From NCBI RefSeq assembly GCF_047511655.1, contig NC_133389.1, positions 37,803,295 to 37,867,294 on the forward strand: 64,000 bases of DNA, given 5' to 3'. Position numbers and translations under genes: made by a program. Positions 45,206 to 56,560 of the stretch are shown piece after piece; position 1 is the first letter of the stretch, and each line of letters starts with the position of its first letter. The notes below the pieces were generated by a model, which saw only the letters and a list, made by a program, of their open reading frames with translations, was not told the origin of the DNA and did no database searches. This DNA is from Castor canadensis. Its lineage: Eukaryota; Chordata; Mammalia; Rodentia; Castoridae.

Positions 45206-45691
45206 ATCTAGGGCAAAGGCAGTAATATTGTTGGACTTGGGTCACATGCTAAGGGGAGAGCACATATGGGAGGAATGGGGATAGGTAGGAAACCCAAAAC
45301 TTGAAAGTGTTTGATGTCCCCACTGCAGAGGAGCTAATACAGTAACCTTAAAGCGTCAGAGGTCAATATGGGAAGGTGACCAGGAAATAGTGAAGAGGTC
45401 TGGTAGAGATGAATCAATTCACATTGTAATACACTTGTGCATGGAAGCAATGCTAGGAATCTCTCTGTATAGCTATCCTTATCTCAACTAGCAAAAATGC
45501 TCTGTCTTTCTTATTATTGCTTATGTCTTCTCTTCAACAAAACTGGAGAAAAGGACAGAACAGGTTCTACCTGGAAGCAAAGGGGATGGGGGGTGAAGTA
45601 GAAGGGGGCAGGGGGCAGGGGGAAAAATGACCCAAACAATCAATGTACATATGAATATATGAATAAAGAGAAAAAAACATGAAATTAAATT
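45206..45691 (+). other. L1 3' UTR with G-rich tract
   Basis: The ORF2 stop is followed by a 3' UTR, with G-runs at 45580-45625 (five-G runs separated by CA) and a terminal 'gaataaagagaaaaaaacat' tail that contains AATAAA. The tract is potentially G-quadruplex forming. The sequence differs noticeably from the 3' UTRs at 22.2 and 30.9 kb, so this is a related but different L1 subfamily. Confidence 0.8.
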
Positions 45692-45704
45692 AAATATTTG
45701 TTAA
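45692..45704. repeat. L1 target-site duplication, right copy
   Basis: AAATATTTGTTAA repeats 43182-43194 exactly. Confidence 0.85.
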
Positions 45705-45972
45705 AATATTTCTTAAAAAGATCTTATTGGTGGAAACCCATATGAACAAATTCAGCAAAGTCAGAGGACACAAAACTCAGTGTATTTCTATATACTGATA
45801 ATGAATAGTCAAAAAAGCAAATAAGAAAACAAAAAAGTTTTTAAAAATAAGAATAAATTTAAACAAGTAGACAAAATACTTACACACTGGAAACTACATA
45901 ATACTGCTGAAAGAAACTAAAGAACACAGAAATAAATGGTAAAACATCCCATGTTCATAGATTAGAAGCCTT

Positions 45973-46307
45973 GCTGGGCCCAGGTGACTCATGCCTATAA
46001 TCCTAGCTATTGGGAGGCACAGATCAGAAGACTCACAACTTGAAGCCAGCCTGGGCAAAAAAGAAAAAAAAAAATCACAAGACCCCACCTCAATCAATAA
46101 AAGCTGAGCATGGTGTGTATGCCTGTCATCCCAACTACAACATGTAGCATAAATAGGAGGATCCAGACTGGCCCAGGAATAAAGGTGAGACCCTATTCAA
46201 AAAATAACTAAAGCAAAAATATCTGAAAGTGTGGTTCAAATAGTGCAGTGCCTGCCTAGCAAATGCAAGGCCCTGAGTTCAAACCACAGTACTGCAAAAG
46301 AAAAAAG
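45973..46307 (+). mobile_element. Trimeric SINE: B1-B1-ID
   Basis: First B1 unit 45973-46101 ('gactcatgcctataatccta', 'gaagccagcctgggcaaaa', internal A-run). The second unit begins at 46102 ('agctgagcatggtgtgtatg', 'aaataggaggatccag'). A linker 'aactaaagcaaaaat' follows, then an ID part ending 'caaggccctgagttcaaac'. The joint between the two B1 units matches that of the copy at 14571. Inserted in old L1. Confidence 0.85.
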
Positions 46308-47168
46308 GCTTAATATTATTAAGATACCAAACAAAATACATCTTAGTGTCTACAGATTTAATGTGATCCCTATAAAAAAAATCTCAATAGAATTTTGTAC
46401 AGATATGGAAAAATTCATTCTAAACATCATATAGATGCTTAAGAAACCCCAAACAGCCAAAACAATCTTGAAGAAGAACAAATTTGGAGGTCTTGCACTT
46501 CCTGATTTCAAAACTGATTACAAAATGACAGTAATCAAAACAGTGTGGTGCTGGCATAAAGACAGAAATACAGACTAGAATAGTGAGCTCATACACTAAC
46601 ATGTGTGGTCCAATGATTTTTGACAAAGATGCCAAGACCACTCTATGGAGAAAGGGCAATCTTTTCAACAAACAGTTCTGGGGAAACTGGATAACCACAG
46701 CAAAAGAACAAAGTTCTCCTTTCCTTATACCATATATGTGAAAATTCACTCAAAATGAATCAAAGGGCAAATCTTAAGTTAAAACTATAAAAATATTAGA
46801 AACAAACATAGATAATAGAATGATGTACATGCAGGAGAATAAGCTATAATGCTCCCAAAGTGTCTTGTTTTCTCTGATATAAATATATTTATAAGGACAT
46901 ATTCCAATGGGTTCCTGAGTGTGTTTAGCATATCAAGATTTTAGGGAATGAGAAAAGATGCCATCTAAAAACAAGCCCAAGCAACAAAAGTAAAAATTGT
47001 TAAACCAGACTAAACAAAATCAAACACTTCTATGCATTAAAGAACACAATCAATAGAATGTGGTAAAATATTTTAAAATGACATATCTGTTAAGGAGTTA
47101 ATGTCCAGAATATAAAAAGAACCTCTACAATTAAAAAGTTTAAAACTTGATTTAAAATGGGCAAAGGA

Positions 47169-47280
47169 GACAGTCATGGTAATGTAATCCTGTCTGCTTG
47201 GAAGGTAGAAACAGGAGTGCAGAGAGTTTGAGGGCAGCATGGGCAAAGTTAGCAAGATCCTACCTCAAAAAAAAAAAAGA
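47169..47280 (+). mobile_element. B1 monomer SINE
   Basis: A single B1-like unit: 'gtaatgtaatcctgtctgc', 'gtttgagggcagcatgggca', 'cctacctcaaaa', and an A tail at 47267-47279. There is no ID part. It splits the old L1 between 'aaaatgggcaaagga' and 'tatacaaacatgcaataag'. Confidence 0.8.
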
Positions 47281-47544
47281 TACAAAAAGATATACAAACA
47301 TGCAATAAGCACATCAAAAGTTGCATCACTAAGCATTAGGGAAATACAAAACAAAACCATGAAAAGAAAACAAGCTTTGGTGAGGATGTAGAGAAATTTG
47401 AACCCTTATGCACTGTTGGTGGGAGCAGTTAATAGTATAGCAGGTATAGAAAATAGTACAGCATTTCCTAAAATAAATAAATAAATAAAACTAGAACCAC
47501 TATATAATCCAGCAATTTTATTTTTTTACTTTAGGGTACATACC

Positions 47545-48003
47545 TGTGCTAGTCAATATTCTGTTGCTGTGACAAATACCTGGGAAACACAAGTCAAAGG
47601 AGGAAACATTGATTTTGGCTTACAATTTCAGAGGTCCATGGTTGCTTGGTCCCATCACTTTGAGCCTAAGATGAGACTGAACATCATGGTAGAGAACATT
47701 AGGTAAAACAAAGTTGCTCACCTCATGGCAGCTGGGAAGCAGAGAAAGAGCAGAATGGGCTGGGAAAAAGATATACCCTTCCAGGGCAAGGCTCCAAGTG
47801 ACCTTTCCCTCCAACTAGTCCTCACCCCTTAGTTTCCACCACCTTCCAATAATGTCACCAAATTTTGAAGCTATCAATGGATTAAACCATTGATTAGGTC
47901 AGAGCCTCTTCATGATTCAATCACTTATCAAAAGCCCCACCTCTGGGAACCAAGCCTTCAACACATGAGCCTTTGGGGGACATTTCATATCCAAAACACA
48001 ATA
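47545..48003 (-). mobile_element. MaLR LTR, inverted
   Basis: The plus strand reads 'gctagtcaatattctgttgc', 'tgacaaatacctgggaaac', 'attttggcttacaatttcag', 'cctcatggcagctgggaag', 'tcaaaagccccacctctggg' and 'gcctttgggggacatttcat', the reverse complement of a MaLR (MT/ORR1/MST group) LTR. It interrupts the old L1 between ORF2 segments, so it is younger than that L1. The frames in it are chance. Confidence 0.75.
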
Positions 48004-48164
48004 CCCAACAGAATTTCTCAAAGAAACATTTGTAGACTCATGTTCATAGCAGCCTTATTCAAAACAGCCAAAAGGTGGAAGCACCCCAGCTCTCTGCTGA
48101 CAGATGAATAAATAAATAGGTGGATAAGCAATAGAATGTTAATGCACATTAAAAAGGAAGGAAA

Positions 48165-48372
48165 GCCGGGTGCCAGTGACTCACACCCGTAATCCTAGCT
48201 ACTCACAAGGATCGAGGTTCCAAGTCAGCCCAGGCAAATAGTTTGTGAGATCCTATCTCAAAAATATCCAACACAAAACAGGGGTGACAAAGTGGCTTAA
48301 GTGGAAGAATGCCTGCCTAGCAAGCATGAGGCCCTGAGTTCAAACCCCAGTACCACCAATAAATAAATAAAT
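48165..48372 (+). mobile_element. B1-ID SINE with target-site duplication
   Basis: One (left-type) B1 unit ('gtgactcacacccgtaatcc', 'aagtcagcccaggcaaatag') joined to an ID part ('gcctgcctagcaagcatgag', 'gagttcaaaccccagtacca') and an (AAAT)n tail. Flanking sequences AAGGAAGGAAA (48154-48164) and AAGGAAGGCAA (48373-48383) form a target-site duplication with one mismatch. It is inserted in the old L1 and is the least diverged SINE here. Confidence 0.9.
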
Positions 48373-48729
48373 AAGGAAGGCAATTATGACACATGTTACA
48401 CTATGAATGAACCTTGTGGACATTATGCAAGTGAAATAGACCAGTCACATAGGACAAATACTATGTGATTCCATTTATATGAGGTACCTGGCAAAGTCAA
48501 ATACACACAGAGCATAGAATAGTGGTTACCAGGAGTTGGGGGGAGGAAGGAATAGGGAGTTATTTAATTGGTAGAGAGTTTCAGTTTTTCTAAATGAAGC
48601 ATTCTGGAGATTGGGTGTGCAACAATGTGAATGTACTTAATACTATAGAATAGTATAATTAAACATGATTAAGATGGTAAATTATATGTTATATGTATTT
48701 TATCACAATTTTTAGATATTTAATGCCAT

Positions 48730-50775
48730 TGAAGAAAAAGAATGTTTCTAAAAAGAATAAAGCCATCATTCAGCTTTGTTCTCAAACTTCAATTTTGGGT
48801 AATTTTCTTCTCTAGTAACACTAACAGCCTTCTCCCCTCCTTGGAGCAAATAAAGAGATGGACATGGATACGGGAGCCTAACAAAAGGAGAATGAAAGAT
48901 CAACTTCACCACTGCCAAGAGCTGATCAGACAGCATGGGTCCAACCTTGTGGCCAAGTAGATTATCCAGTCAGTCCTTCGTCGCCAAAGTCAAGTCCCCA
49001 AGTTCCCTTGTTCTATACACCATGATGGAGAACAGATGGGAGCCAGAATCTTGCAAACAGCTTGCTTCTGACCAGAGGAAGAGCAAGGCCATGAGCTCAG
49101 TATCTTCCAATAACACATCCACACCTCCCATCCCGAGTGCCTCATCTTATCTCCTTCATTCAACCAGGGAAGAGAGACTGGGGAGAAGACACAGGGTGGA
49201 TGTCCCTCGACTTGGGGAGTAGGGAGCATGTGTTCTTCAAAAAGTATTGAAGCAAATTAAGGATTTGTTCAGCTACCCTCCTTCCCTCCACAGGATCTGG
49301 GAAGAAACCAAAAGTTTTAGCACATAGCATCACATTTCTTACAAGTCTCATTTGAAGAAATTTTCTTCTCCAAAATATCACTATGACATTGCTGTTGATA
49401 GGGGATAGGGTTTGTGGTGGTGAGGTGTTCTTAATCCTAATGGAGTATCTATTTAGGATGGACTTGGCTATCTTTGAAGATGAAAGACTTCAATAAGCTG
49501 AATGACTTGTTTCCTGATAGGAATCTGCCACAGGAAATTTGTTCTGGACACAGAGGACAGACATGAAGGAAATTTGGGCTGGTCAGTGGTCCTCACTGGC
49601 AGCAAGTTAAGTTGCCCCCCAACCAACACACACTCTTTTGTATTTGGGGACAGAGGTTGAGGATTTGTGTACAGTTACATAAGCACACATAAATCCCGAG
49701 TGCATTCTTGTTGAGGCATAAAGTTATTGAAACACAGCTGATGGACTAAAGTAGACCTGACAGATGCTAAGTGGTATAAAAAAGAGCAGGGTCCCTGAAA
49801 AAAGTAGAAGAATTCTATCAGGAGAGAGTTTGGCTGTATTGGCCAAATGGGAGAGAAGCTGTAGAGAGGCCACTTGCCTGATGGTAGGACCCCCTGCTAA
49901 CTCATGGTCCCTAACACAGGCAGTCACAGGGGAAGAAGGTTCCTAGCAGTGAGAAAGAAGGGTTGTGATGGCTGGAGCCTGGGCTTCCTTGCTGTGGGCT
50001 GCCTGGAGTTTGCCTGGTGAAGAGGCATCCTCAGTCACACAACTGGGTAACCCACAGCTGGGCAATCTCAAGAGCCTACTGTGTGGACTTGAAAGCAAGA
50101 AAATAACAAAAGAGACTCATTCACCTTGCCAAGACTCAAGGAAAAGGAAGGTAAGGGAGATAAATATCTGAACATTTTATAAGAAGCACATGTTAACATT
50201 GCTATTGAAAGCAGCAGAACTATTTCAACTACCCTCCAGATTCTTCTGGAAGATAGGCCATCTTCACTCAAGGCATGGTGCTCCCCACACCCCATACTCT
50301 AACTTAAGAACACATGGCCTCCATTCCAGCAGTGTGGGTCTAGCACATACTCAAAATCAAAGTGCCAGTGGGTTTCCCCCTAGAATACAACCTCCACCTC
50401 ACCCCAGGCCATGAAGTAATTTGTGTATCTTTTATAAATGAGAGATCTTTTCAGCAGGCCAACATCACCAAACATGCTCCCAACTGCCACTACAGAAATC
50501 CAATCGAACTTCTCTTATAGTAAATAAAACATTCCCCCTCTGGAGCTATGAGGAGAATCAGGAAATGTGGCATATGCCAGAGAGTAAAGATATGGGGCTC
50601 CTTGGTGTGTTTGTGGGGTTTTAGGACCAGGAAGACTCAGCATGGGCAGGCAGACTCTGAAACACAGCAGATAAGGGTCACAGGGCCGCTGAGGAGTGAC
50701 TTTCTAAAGAGCTGGGATCAGAATCGATTAAGCAGCAGGGCTATTTATTGACCACTTTAGATTCCATAGAAAAGG
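48730..50775. other. Unique non-coding sequence
   Basis: About 2 kb without a recognised gene or named repeat. Frames at 48742-48960, 48935-49222, 49764-49946 and 49965-50171 have no known motif. Confidence 0.35.
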
Positions 50776-50779
50776 AGAA

Positions 50780-51470
50780 AAAAAAAATCCACTGCGAAAA
50801 TGAAATCCTGTCAGTAACCCCAATAGGCTTGCCCACCAACTAACAAGAACAAGGTAAATTTGAGCTCAATTTACTCAGATGGATAATAAAACTTTCAATT
50901 ATGGTTGCATTATTTGTTGCTATATGGTTGAAAGATTAGGTGACAATATGCAAAAAATAGTTTCTTCATATTATAATATTTAGTAATGTCATTTTATTTT
51001 TTATATGTTTCATTAAATTGTTTTGTGGCTTTATTATCTACCCAGATGCACAGCCCAGAAATACAATTATTCAGATTTAGAAGCAATAAAATTTGGCATG
51101 CATTTTCTCGTATTCAGAATTCCTGCATGTTAAAAAGAAATTATAGCATTCTTCCCACATTGCACTGCTCTGAGGCCCTCACAGACCCATTCATTAAGCA
51201 AAGACATTACAGAAAGCACACCATTTAGGTTAAAGGGCCCTTCGGATAACAGATATGCATGCAGGAAGCAAATATTTCACTGTAGCCCCGCCTTTCAATT
51301 ATGACAATAATAGAGGCAAACGGATACGCGTTTCTGTAATGTGCTGCTCCATGATGAATCCATTGGGTGGCGAAAACTCTGATTGCAAAGCAGCACACAG
51401 AGAAAGCATTATGACAACTGAACCTGTCTTGGTAACTATCGGGAAGTGAGAGTTTTACCACTTGGAGAAA
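50780..51470. promoter_or_regulatory. Candidate conserved non-coding element
   Basis: About 700 bp, free of recognisable repeats and AT-rich, with many homeodomain-type sites (caattat, cattaaat, tcattaagc) and 'gcatgcattttc' / 'atatgcatgcagg'. The interval 51240-51445 keeps about seven CpGs, which is unusual here. It contains a GC box-like 'gccccgcc' (51285-51292), SOX-like 'gacaataata', 'ggatacgcgtttc', an inverted CCAAT (51362-51366) and an E2F-like GGCGAAAA (51369-51376). Short frames exist (50986-51228, 51225-51461) but look non-coding. It is the best regulatory-element candidate in the window; conservation is inferred, not seen. Confidence 0.4.
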
Positions 51471-51474
51471 AACG

Positions 51475-51915
51475 AAGGCTTCCTGGGGACTGGTATTTCA
51501 GAAGAGATCTGTAAGACATAAGAGTGCTGAATGTATTTTCAATGCCCATGGAGTAGTGTATGAGAACAGGTGTGAGTTGAGGAACAGTGGCCTCTCTACC
51601 CAGAAATATTCTTCCACTGACAAGTCACAGTTGAAGGCCTCAGAATCTCTCTATTAAACAAATACCTAGGGACATTCATCCACCATTGAGACCCTTGCAT
51701 GTGTTTAACATATTACTTGAGATCATAGAAATCAAACTGCAAATAGATTAGGAGGTTTAATAGAAGACTATGTCAAGAGTCAGTTTTGCTTTGGAGATAG
51801 TTGATGATGCTAAACGGAAAGAGGTGTCAAAAAAAGGGATAAGAAGGTGTCAAAATGTAATCTTATGCACTCAATACAGAAAAAGATAAATTAAAAATTG
51901 AAAAAAAATATTTCA
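51475..51915. other. Unique non-coding sequence
   Basis: Nothing recognised as a gene or named repeat. Confidence 0.35.
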
Positions 51916-51921
51916 GTATAG

Positions 51922-52252
51922 ATAGGTTGAGCATCACTAATTCCAAAAATCTGAACCCCAAAATGCTCCAACATCTAACTTTTTGAACAGTGATATGACC
52001 CACCAGTTGAAAATTCCACAACATGAATGAACCTTTGTTTTGTGAACAAAATTATTTAAAATATTATATAAAATTGTATTCAGAGTATGTGTATAAGGTA
52101 TATATGGAACACAAAATTTGTGTTTAGATTCCCACCCCCAAGATATCTCATTATATATATATATATATGCAAATATTCCAAAATGTAAAGACATTCACAA
52201 TGCAAAACATTTCTAACCCCATGCATTGTAGATAAGGGATACTTAATCTGTG
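51922..52252 (+). mobile_element. Tigger-like MITE
   Basis: The left end 'taggttgagcatcactaatt' and the reverse complement of the right end 'cagattaagtatcccttatc' are matching terminal inverted repeats. Internal text 'aacatctaactttttgaaca', 'ttgaaaattccacaacatga', 'aagatatctcattatatata' and 'tattccaaaatgtaaagaca' fits a non-autonomous TcMar-Tigger family element from memory. A TA-rich run lies inside (52152-52170). It encodes no transposase. Confidence 0.75.
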
Positions 52253-52264
52253 TACTGAAAAGAA

Positions 52265-53250
52265 AAATATCAGTATAAAAAATAATCAAAGAAGTACTAC
52301 AAATCCATAAAAAAAGGCCAAACAAAATGATAGAAAAAAAGGGACAGAAGACATGAACAATCATTTCACAAAAAACTCCTATGACCAATAAACATTTGAG
52401 GAACTATGGGGAAATGTATAATGAGATGCCTTTGTTACCCATTTGCTTGGTAAAATTAGCAACGTGACATCATGAAATGTTAGACACAATACAGATATAC
52501 AGGACTGCCAGTAGGAAAGGAAACTGGTGGAACTTCATTGGAAAAGAAGTTGACATTCTTTTATAAGGTTAAATAGTCATATACCCTCCAATTCCCATAT
52601 TTTCCATTTCTAGGTATGTACCCAAGAAAAACTTCCACATGTATGCACCAGGAAGTACAAATGTATTCAGAGCAATACCATTCTGGGGAGCAAGAATCTG
52701 GAACTATTCCATATGGATAAGTAAATTCTAGTGTAATCCATAATAAAATATTGTGAGACACTCAAAACAAATGAACTGCAACTACACAGAACAATATGGC
52801 TGACTCTTGGCAATACAATATTATTGAAAAAAAGTCAGTTCCAGGAGATTACAAGCAACATGATTTTCTTTCCTAAAAAATTAAAAATAACCATCCAAGC
52901 AATATAATGTTAAGAATGTATATGCATAATAAAACTGTGTCTTAAAGCAAATGATAAGCACAAGATTCGGAAAAGTGACTAGCTCTCCTTGGAGAAGCAA
53001 ATAATGAACTACAGAATCCAAATAGAATGGGCAAGTAATGCCAGTGTCTGGTTCCTGTTGCAGACATGTGTACTTATGACATCATAAGAACCCACACACA
53101 ATGCAAAAGGGACACATACAATGACAGGAGTGCAGCAGGGAACAAAGATTAACCCAATTCTAAGCACTGTGATTATTTAGCTTTTGATCCCCATTGATTC
53201 ATATTTATCTGTGTATATTTCATCCAAACATACCAACAAAAATAATGTGA
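52265..53250 (+). mobile_element. Old L1 3' part
   Basis: Diverged ORF2 and 3' UTR: 'ccataaaaaaaggccaaac', 'gaacaatcatttcacaaaaa', 'caataaacatttgaggaac', 'ggcaacaatacagatatac'-like text, 'ttctaggtatgtacccaag', 'ggaactattccatatggat', 'aataatgaactacagaatcc'. All frames are broken. It belongs to an old mammalian L1 subfamily, judged by divergence. Confidence 0.65.
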
Positions 53251-53494
53251 GTTGCTCTGAAATGACCAATTAAAAAGTAATCTACTATTGTTAAAATGAT
53301 CATCAAGAAACAACAAAACAGATATCCTATACTGAAGATTATTACTATCAAAGATAGGGTGGTTAGAGGAATAGGACAGGAACAGACAGAACAATACCAA
53401 CTCAGCTCATGTAATTTACTTGTAGGGTCACATTTCTCCTCAGGTAAAATGCTATACAGGGTAAGTGGAGGCTTAAGCAACAGAGAAGACATCA

Positions 53495-53560
53495 CCCATC
53501 CAGTAGTCCTCAATCCTGACTGTGCTTCAGCAAGCACCTGGTGGGTTTAAAACATCCCCA
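53495..53560 (+). mobile_element. MER5-like fragment
   Basis: 'cagtagtcctcaatcctgac' and 'cagcaagcacctggtgggtt' resemble the start of the MER5 hAT-type MITE ('cagtggttctcaa ... cacctgggaacttg'). Short and diverged. Confidence 0.4.
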
Positions 53561-53594
53561 GGTATCACTAACGTGTTACCAAAGATGAAAGCCA

Positions 53595-53740
53595 CTGATC
53601 CTGTGGGAAAAGCATTAAGTCTGAAATCAGAGCACCTAGATGATCTAGTGCCATGTCTTCCAAAGTTTCCATAAGAGAAACTTTGGCCAGTAATTTTATC
53701 TCTCCAAACCTCTCTTTCCTCATTCCTATAGTAGATGATG
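53595..53740 (+). mobile_element. MIR-family SINE
   Basis: 'aagtctgaaatcagagcacc', 'ggccagtaattttatctctc', 'aaacctctctttcctcattc' follow the MIR order ('gagtcagacagacctgg ... cttaacctctctgagcctc ... tcatctgtaaa'). Confidence 0.6.
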
Positions 53741-55624
53741 TCAGGGGTAAAGAGAAAAGGCTAAAGATCATCACAGACTGATTTCATGACCTCCTCTCCT
53801 GTTTATGTTCTAGGCAGAGAAAAAGGTAACCTCAGCAAAAGGGACCTCACTGGTATTATCCAGGGAGCAGGCACTGAACAAGTCATCAGTTTCCTTACTG
53901 AATGATTAGCTATTGACTGAAGGCATAGTCAATTAAAGAGGTGGTACAGCCTACTGGTGTAAAAAAGCAGGATGGTGGGGAACTTCCAAGCAAGGTGGCT
54001 AGATGAATCCTCCTGCTAACAAGGCCTCTCTGCTACTAACAATTAAAATGTTAAAAGAAAGCAATAAAACAACAGCCATTCTCAAAAACAAGGTATCAAT
54101 TACAGGGGATCAGAAAAAGAGCAACAACTCAAGCATTGAATAGACTCATGTATCTCCCAGGCCCCAGTGCTGGAAACAGGAGCTATATTCCTGGAATTCA
54201 GTTTGTGCAAGTTAACAGAGACCTAAAAGCAGACAGAAAATCAGGTAGGATCACTGCACGGAGCCAGTGCTGGGACAGAGCTCCCATCTGAGCGAAAGGA
54301 CATTAAAAGGAAATAGTAACCTATTGCCAGGAGCAAGACCCATGTAAACATATTGGATAATGAAATTAGAGAGTGAAAAAAAAAAAAGACATAGACTACT
54401 GCCTAGGAAGTCACACCAGACAATCTCAAATTCTGTGACTGAATGTGAAATACGAAACAAAAGCCCAAAACATGCATCCAGCTACAAGTAACCACACAAT
54501 TTATATGAAATAGGAAGTTTTCTTTTAAAAAATATGATCAAGTTGACTCCAGAAGAATAGAAATTTTGATTAAACAAACTGTTGAAGAAATAGAATTTCT
54601 TATCAAAATCTCTTTCCCAAAAAAACACAAAATACAAAAATCTTAAAGGTAACTTAGGAAATCTATAAGGAACAGATCATTTGTACCTTGTTCACAAAAT
54701 AAAAAAAAAAGGAAAAATAGAAAAGAAAAATTATCCATCTCATTTTACTAATACCAAAATATAACAAGGACATTATAAGTAATAGAATTATATGCCACTT
54801 GGGTAAACACAAATATAAAAATCCAAAATAAAATATAAGCAAATAAAAATCAAGAGCATATTTTTTGAGGTGTGAGCAAATACTTTTACCAAAGGACTAA
54901 AAGGATCATCTAATACAAGAATAAAGGAGAAACATCACATGACTTTCTCAGCAGTCACACAAAAAAGTATTTGTACCACATGTCCTGGCAAGTCCTAATA
55001 TTCTAAGATGTAAGAATTAGAAAGGAAAATTCAAAACTTGCTCTATTTGTAGTAATATGTGAAAACCTCAAAAGCATTGATCAACAAACAGAACAAATCA
55101 CAAAGTAAAGCAATCTTTATGCATTGAAAATAATTTTTAAAAAACTAATAAGGTTTCTATACATTAACTTGAAGAAATACTAGGGGAATAAGGATCCTAC
55201 TATGGCAGCAAGAAAAACTGTACAGTTTCTAAGAATAAAACTAAAAAATCTAGATAAGAGCTGTACAGAGAAAATTTAGAAAGTGTTACTGAGAATCATA
55301 AAATAAAATTTAAATACATGGGAAGATACATCATTTTCATAGTTGGAAAGACTTAATTTCACAAAGGTACATTTTCAATCCCAAATTAATATGCAAAGTC
55401 AATGAAATTACAATCCAAATTTTGACAGAGATATTTGTATAGAGCTACACAAGATAATCCCAAAACGCATGTGAACGACTGAGAGGCCAAGTTATCTAAA
55501 GATCTAAAGATAAATTGAAGAATAACATCATATCAAGTTTTATAATAAAACAAGAGTGTGGTACTGGCATAGCAATGGCAATAGAACAATGGAACCCAGT
55601 ACAAGCTCAGAAAAAGACATTTTT

Positions 55625-55735
55625 TGGCTCAATGGTGGAGTGTTTGCCTGGCCCACCCAAAACCTTGAGTTTAATCCTCAGCACCACAAAATAAATAAAA
55701 TAAAATATAAAGTAAAGTAAAATGAAATAAACAGA
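55625..55735 (+). mobile_element. ID-type SINE fragment
   Basis: 'ggctcaatggtggagtgttt', 'gcctggcccacccaaaacct', 'tgagtttaatcctcagcacc' is an ID (tRNA-Ala-derived) body without a B1 part, followed by an (AAAT)/(AAGTA)-rich tail. It splits the old L1. Confidence 0.7.
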
Positions 55736-55958
55736 AAAAGGAAAGAAAAAAAGAGACAGATTTCATATGGCACAAAAGTAGACAATAAACAAAGGTGAAT
55801 ATTGAACTAGTGAGAGAAATATGGTAGTTTAAGACATTTTCATTTGAAAGAAAAAGAATTAGCTTTCAACCTCATTCCATTCACAAAGAAATGTAAAAGC
55901 TAAATAAGAGTAAACTCTCTAGAAATTGAAAAAAAGGGTAATTCAAAAATAAACCACT

Positions 55959-56172
55959 GGCCAGGTATGGTGTAATCCCAGCCATACCATAGACTTTACT
56001 AAGAGGATCAACGTCCAGGGCTCACCTTGAGTAAATATGCAAGACTGATCCAAAAATTAACTGAAGCAAAAAAGGGCTGGGGCATGGCTCAAGTGGTACA
56101 GTGCCTGCCTAGAAAGTATAAGGCCCTAAGTTCAAACCCCTGTTCTACCAATAAATAAATAAACAAACAAAT
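55959..56172 (+). mobile_element. B1-ID composite SINE
   Basis: A right-type B1 unit ('gtatggtgtaatcccagcc', 'aagaggatcaacgtccagg'), linker 'taactgaagcaaaaaaggg', ID part ('ctcaagtggtacagtgcctg', 'aaggccctaagttcaaaccc') and an (AAAT)/(AAAC) tail. Inserted in old L1. Confidence 0.85.
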
Positions 56173-56560
56173 AGAAGACACAAGTTAGTACAGCCATTAT
56201 GGAGAATGATATGGCGATTCCTCAAAAAATTCAAAGCAGGGGTACTATATGTTCCAGTAATGCTACTGCTGGGTATATATCTGAAGGAAATGAAATCAAT
56301 GTATCCAAGAGACATCTGCACTCTCATGTTCGTTACTGTACTCCTCAAATAGCCAAGATATGGAATCAACCTAAATGCCCATCAATAGCTGAATGGATAA
56401 GGAATTGTGTTATATGTGTATGTACATATATGTACATTTACACAATGAAACACTATTTAGCTATAAAAAAAAGAAGGAAATCCTATCATTTTCAGTAATA
56501 CAGATTAACCTGTAGAGTCTTAAGCTAAGTGAAATAAGCCAGACAGAGAAAATGAAGTAC

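Larger units (their letters stand above)
43195..45691 (+). mobile_element. Internally deleted L1 (5' UTR joined to ORF2 3' end)
   Basis: A single L1 insertion bounded by a perfect 13-bp target-site duplication. It has a genuine-looking L1 5' end, then a ~1.07-kb 5' UTR. At about 44270 it jumps straight to the last ~310 codons of ORF2, followed by a 3' UTR with a G-rich tract and an A-rich tail. ORF1, the endonuclease and the reverse transcriptase are missing. The outer ends are both intact and the TSD spans everything, so the deletion was most likely present in the RNA or cDNA that inserted, or arose afterwards within the element. Confidence 0.85.
45705..48725 (+). mobile_element. Old L1 (L1M type), multiply interrupted
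   Basis: Diverged ORF2 text runs in order. 45735-45965: 'aattcagcaaagtcagagg', 'cagtgtatttctatatactg', 'gaaactaaagaacacaga'. 46310-47165: 'gtctacagatttaatgtgat', 'cacttcctgatttcaaaact', 'aacagtgtggtgctggcat', 'aactggataaccacagcaa'. 47281-47535: 'gcacatcaaaagttgcatca', 'tatgcactgttggtgggag'. 48005-48160: 'catgttcatagcagccttat'. 48385-48725 holds the ORF2 end and 3' UTR. All frames are destroyed. Insertions inside it are two B1-ID SINEs, one B1 monomer and a MaLR LTR. The younger, deleted L1 sits immediately upstream. Confidence 0.8.
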
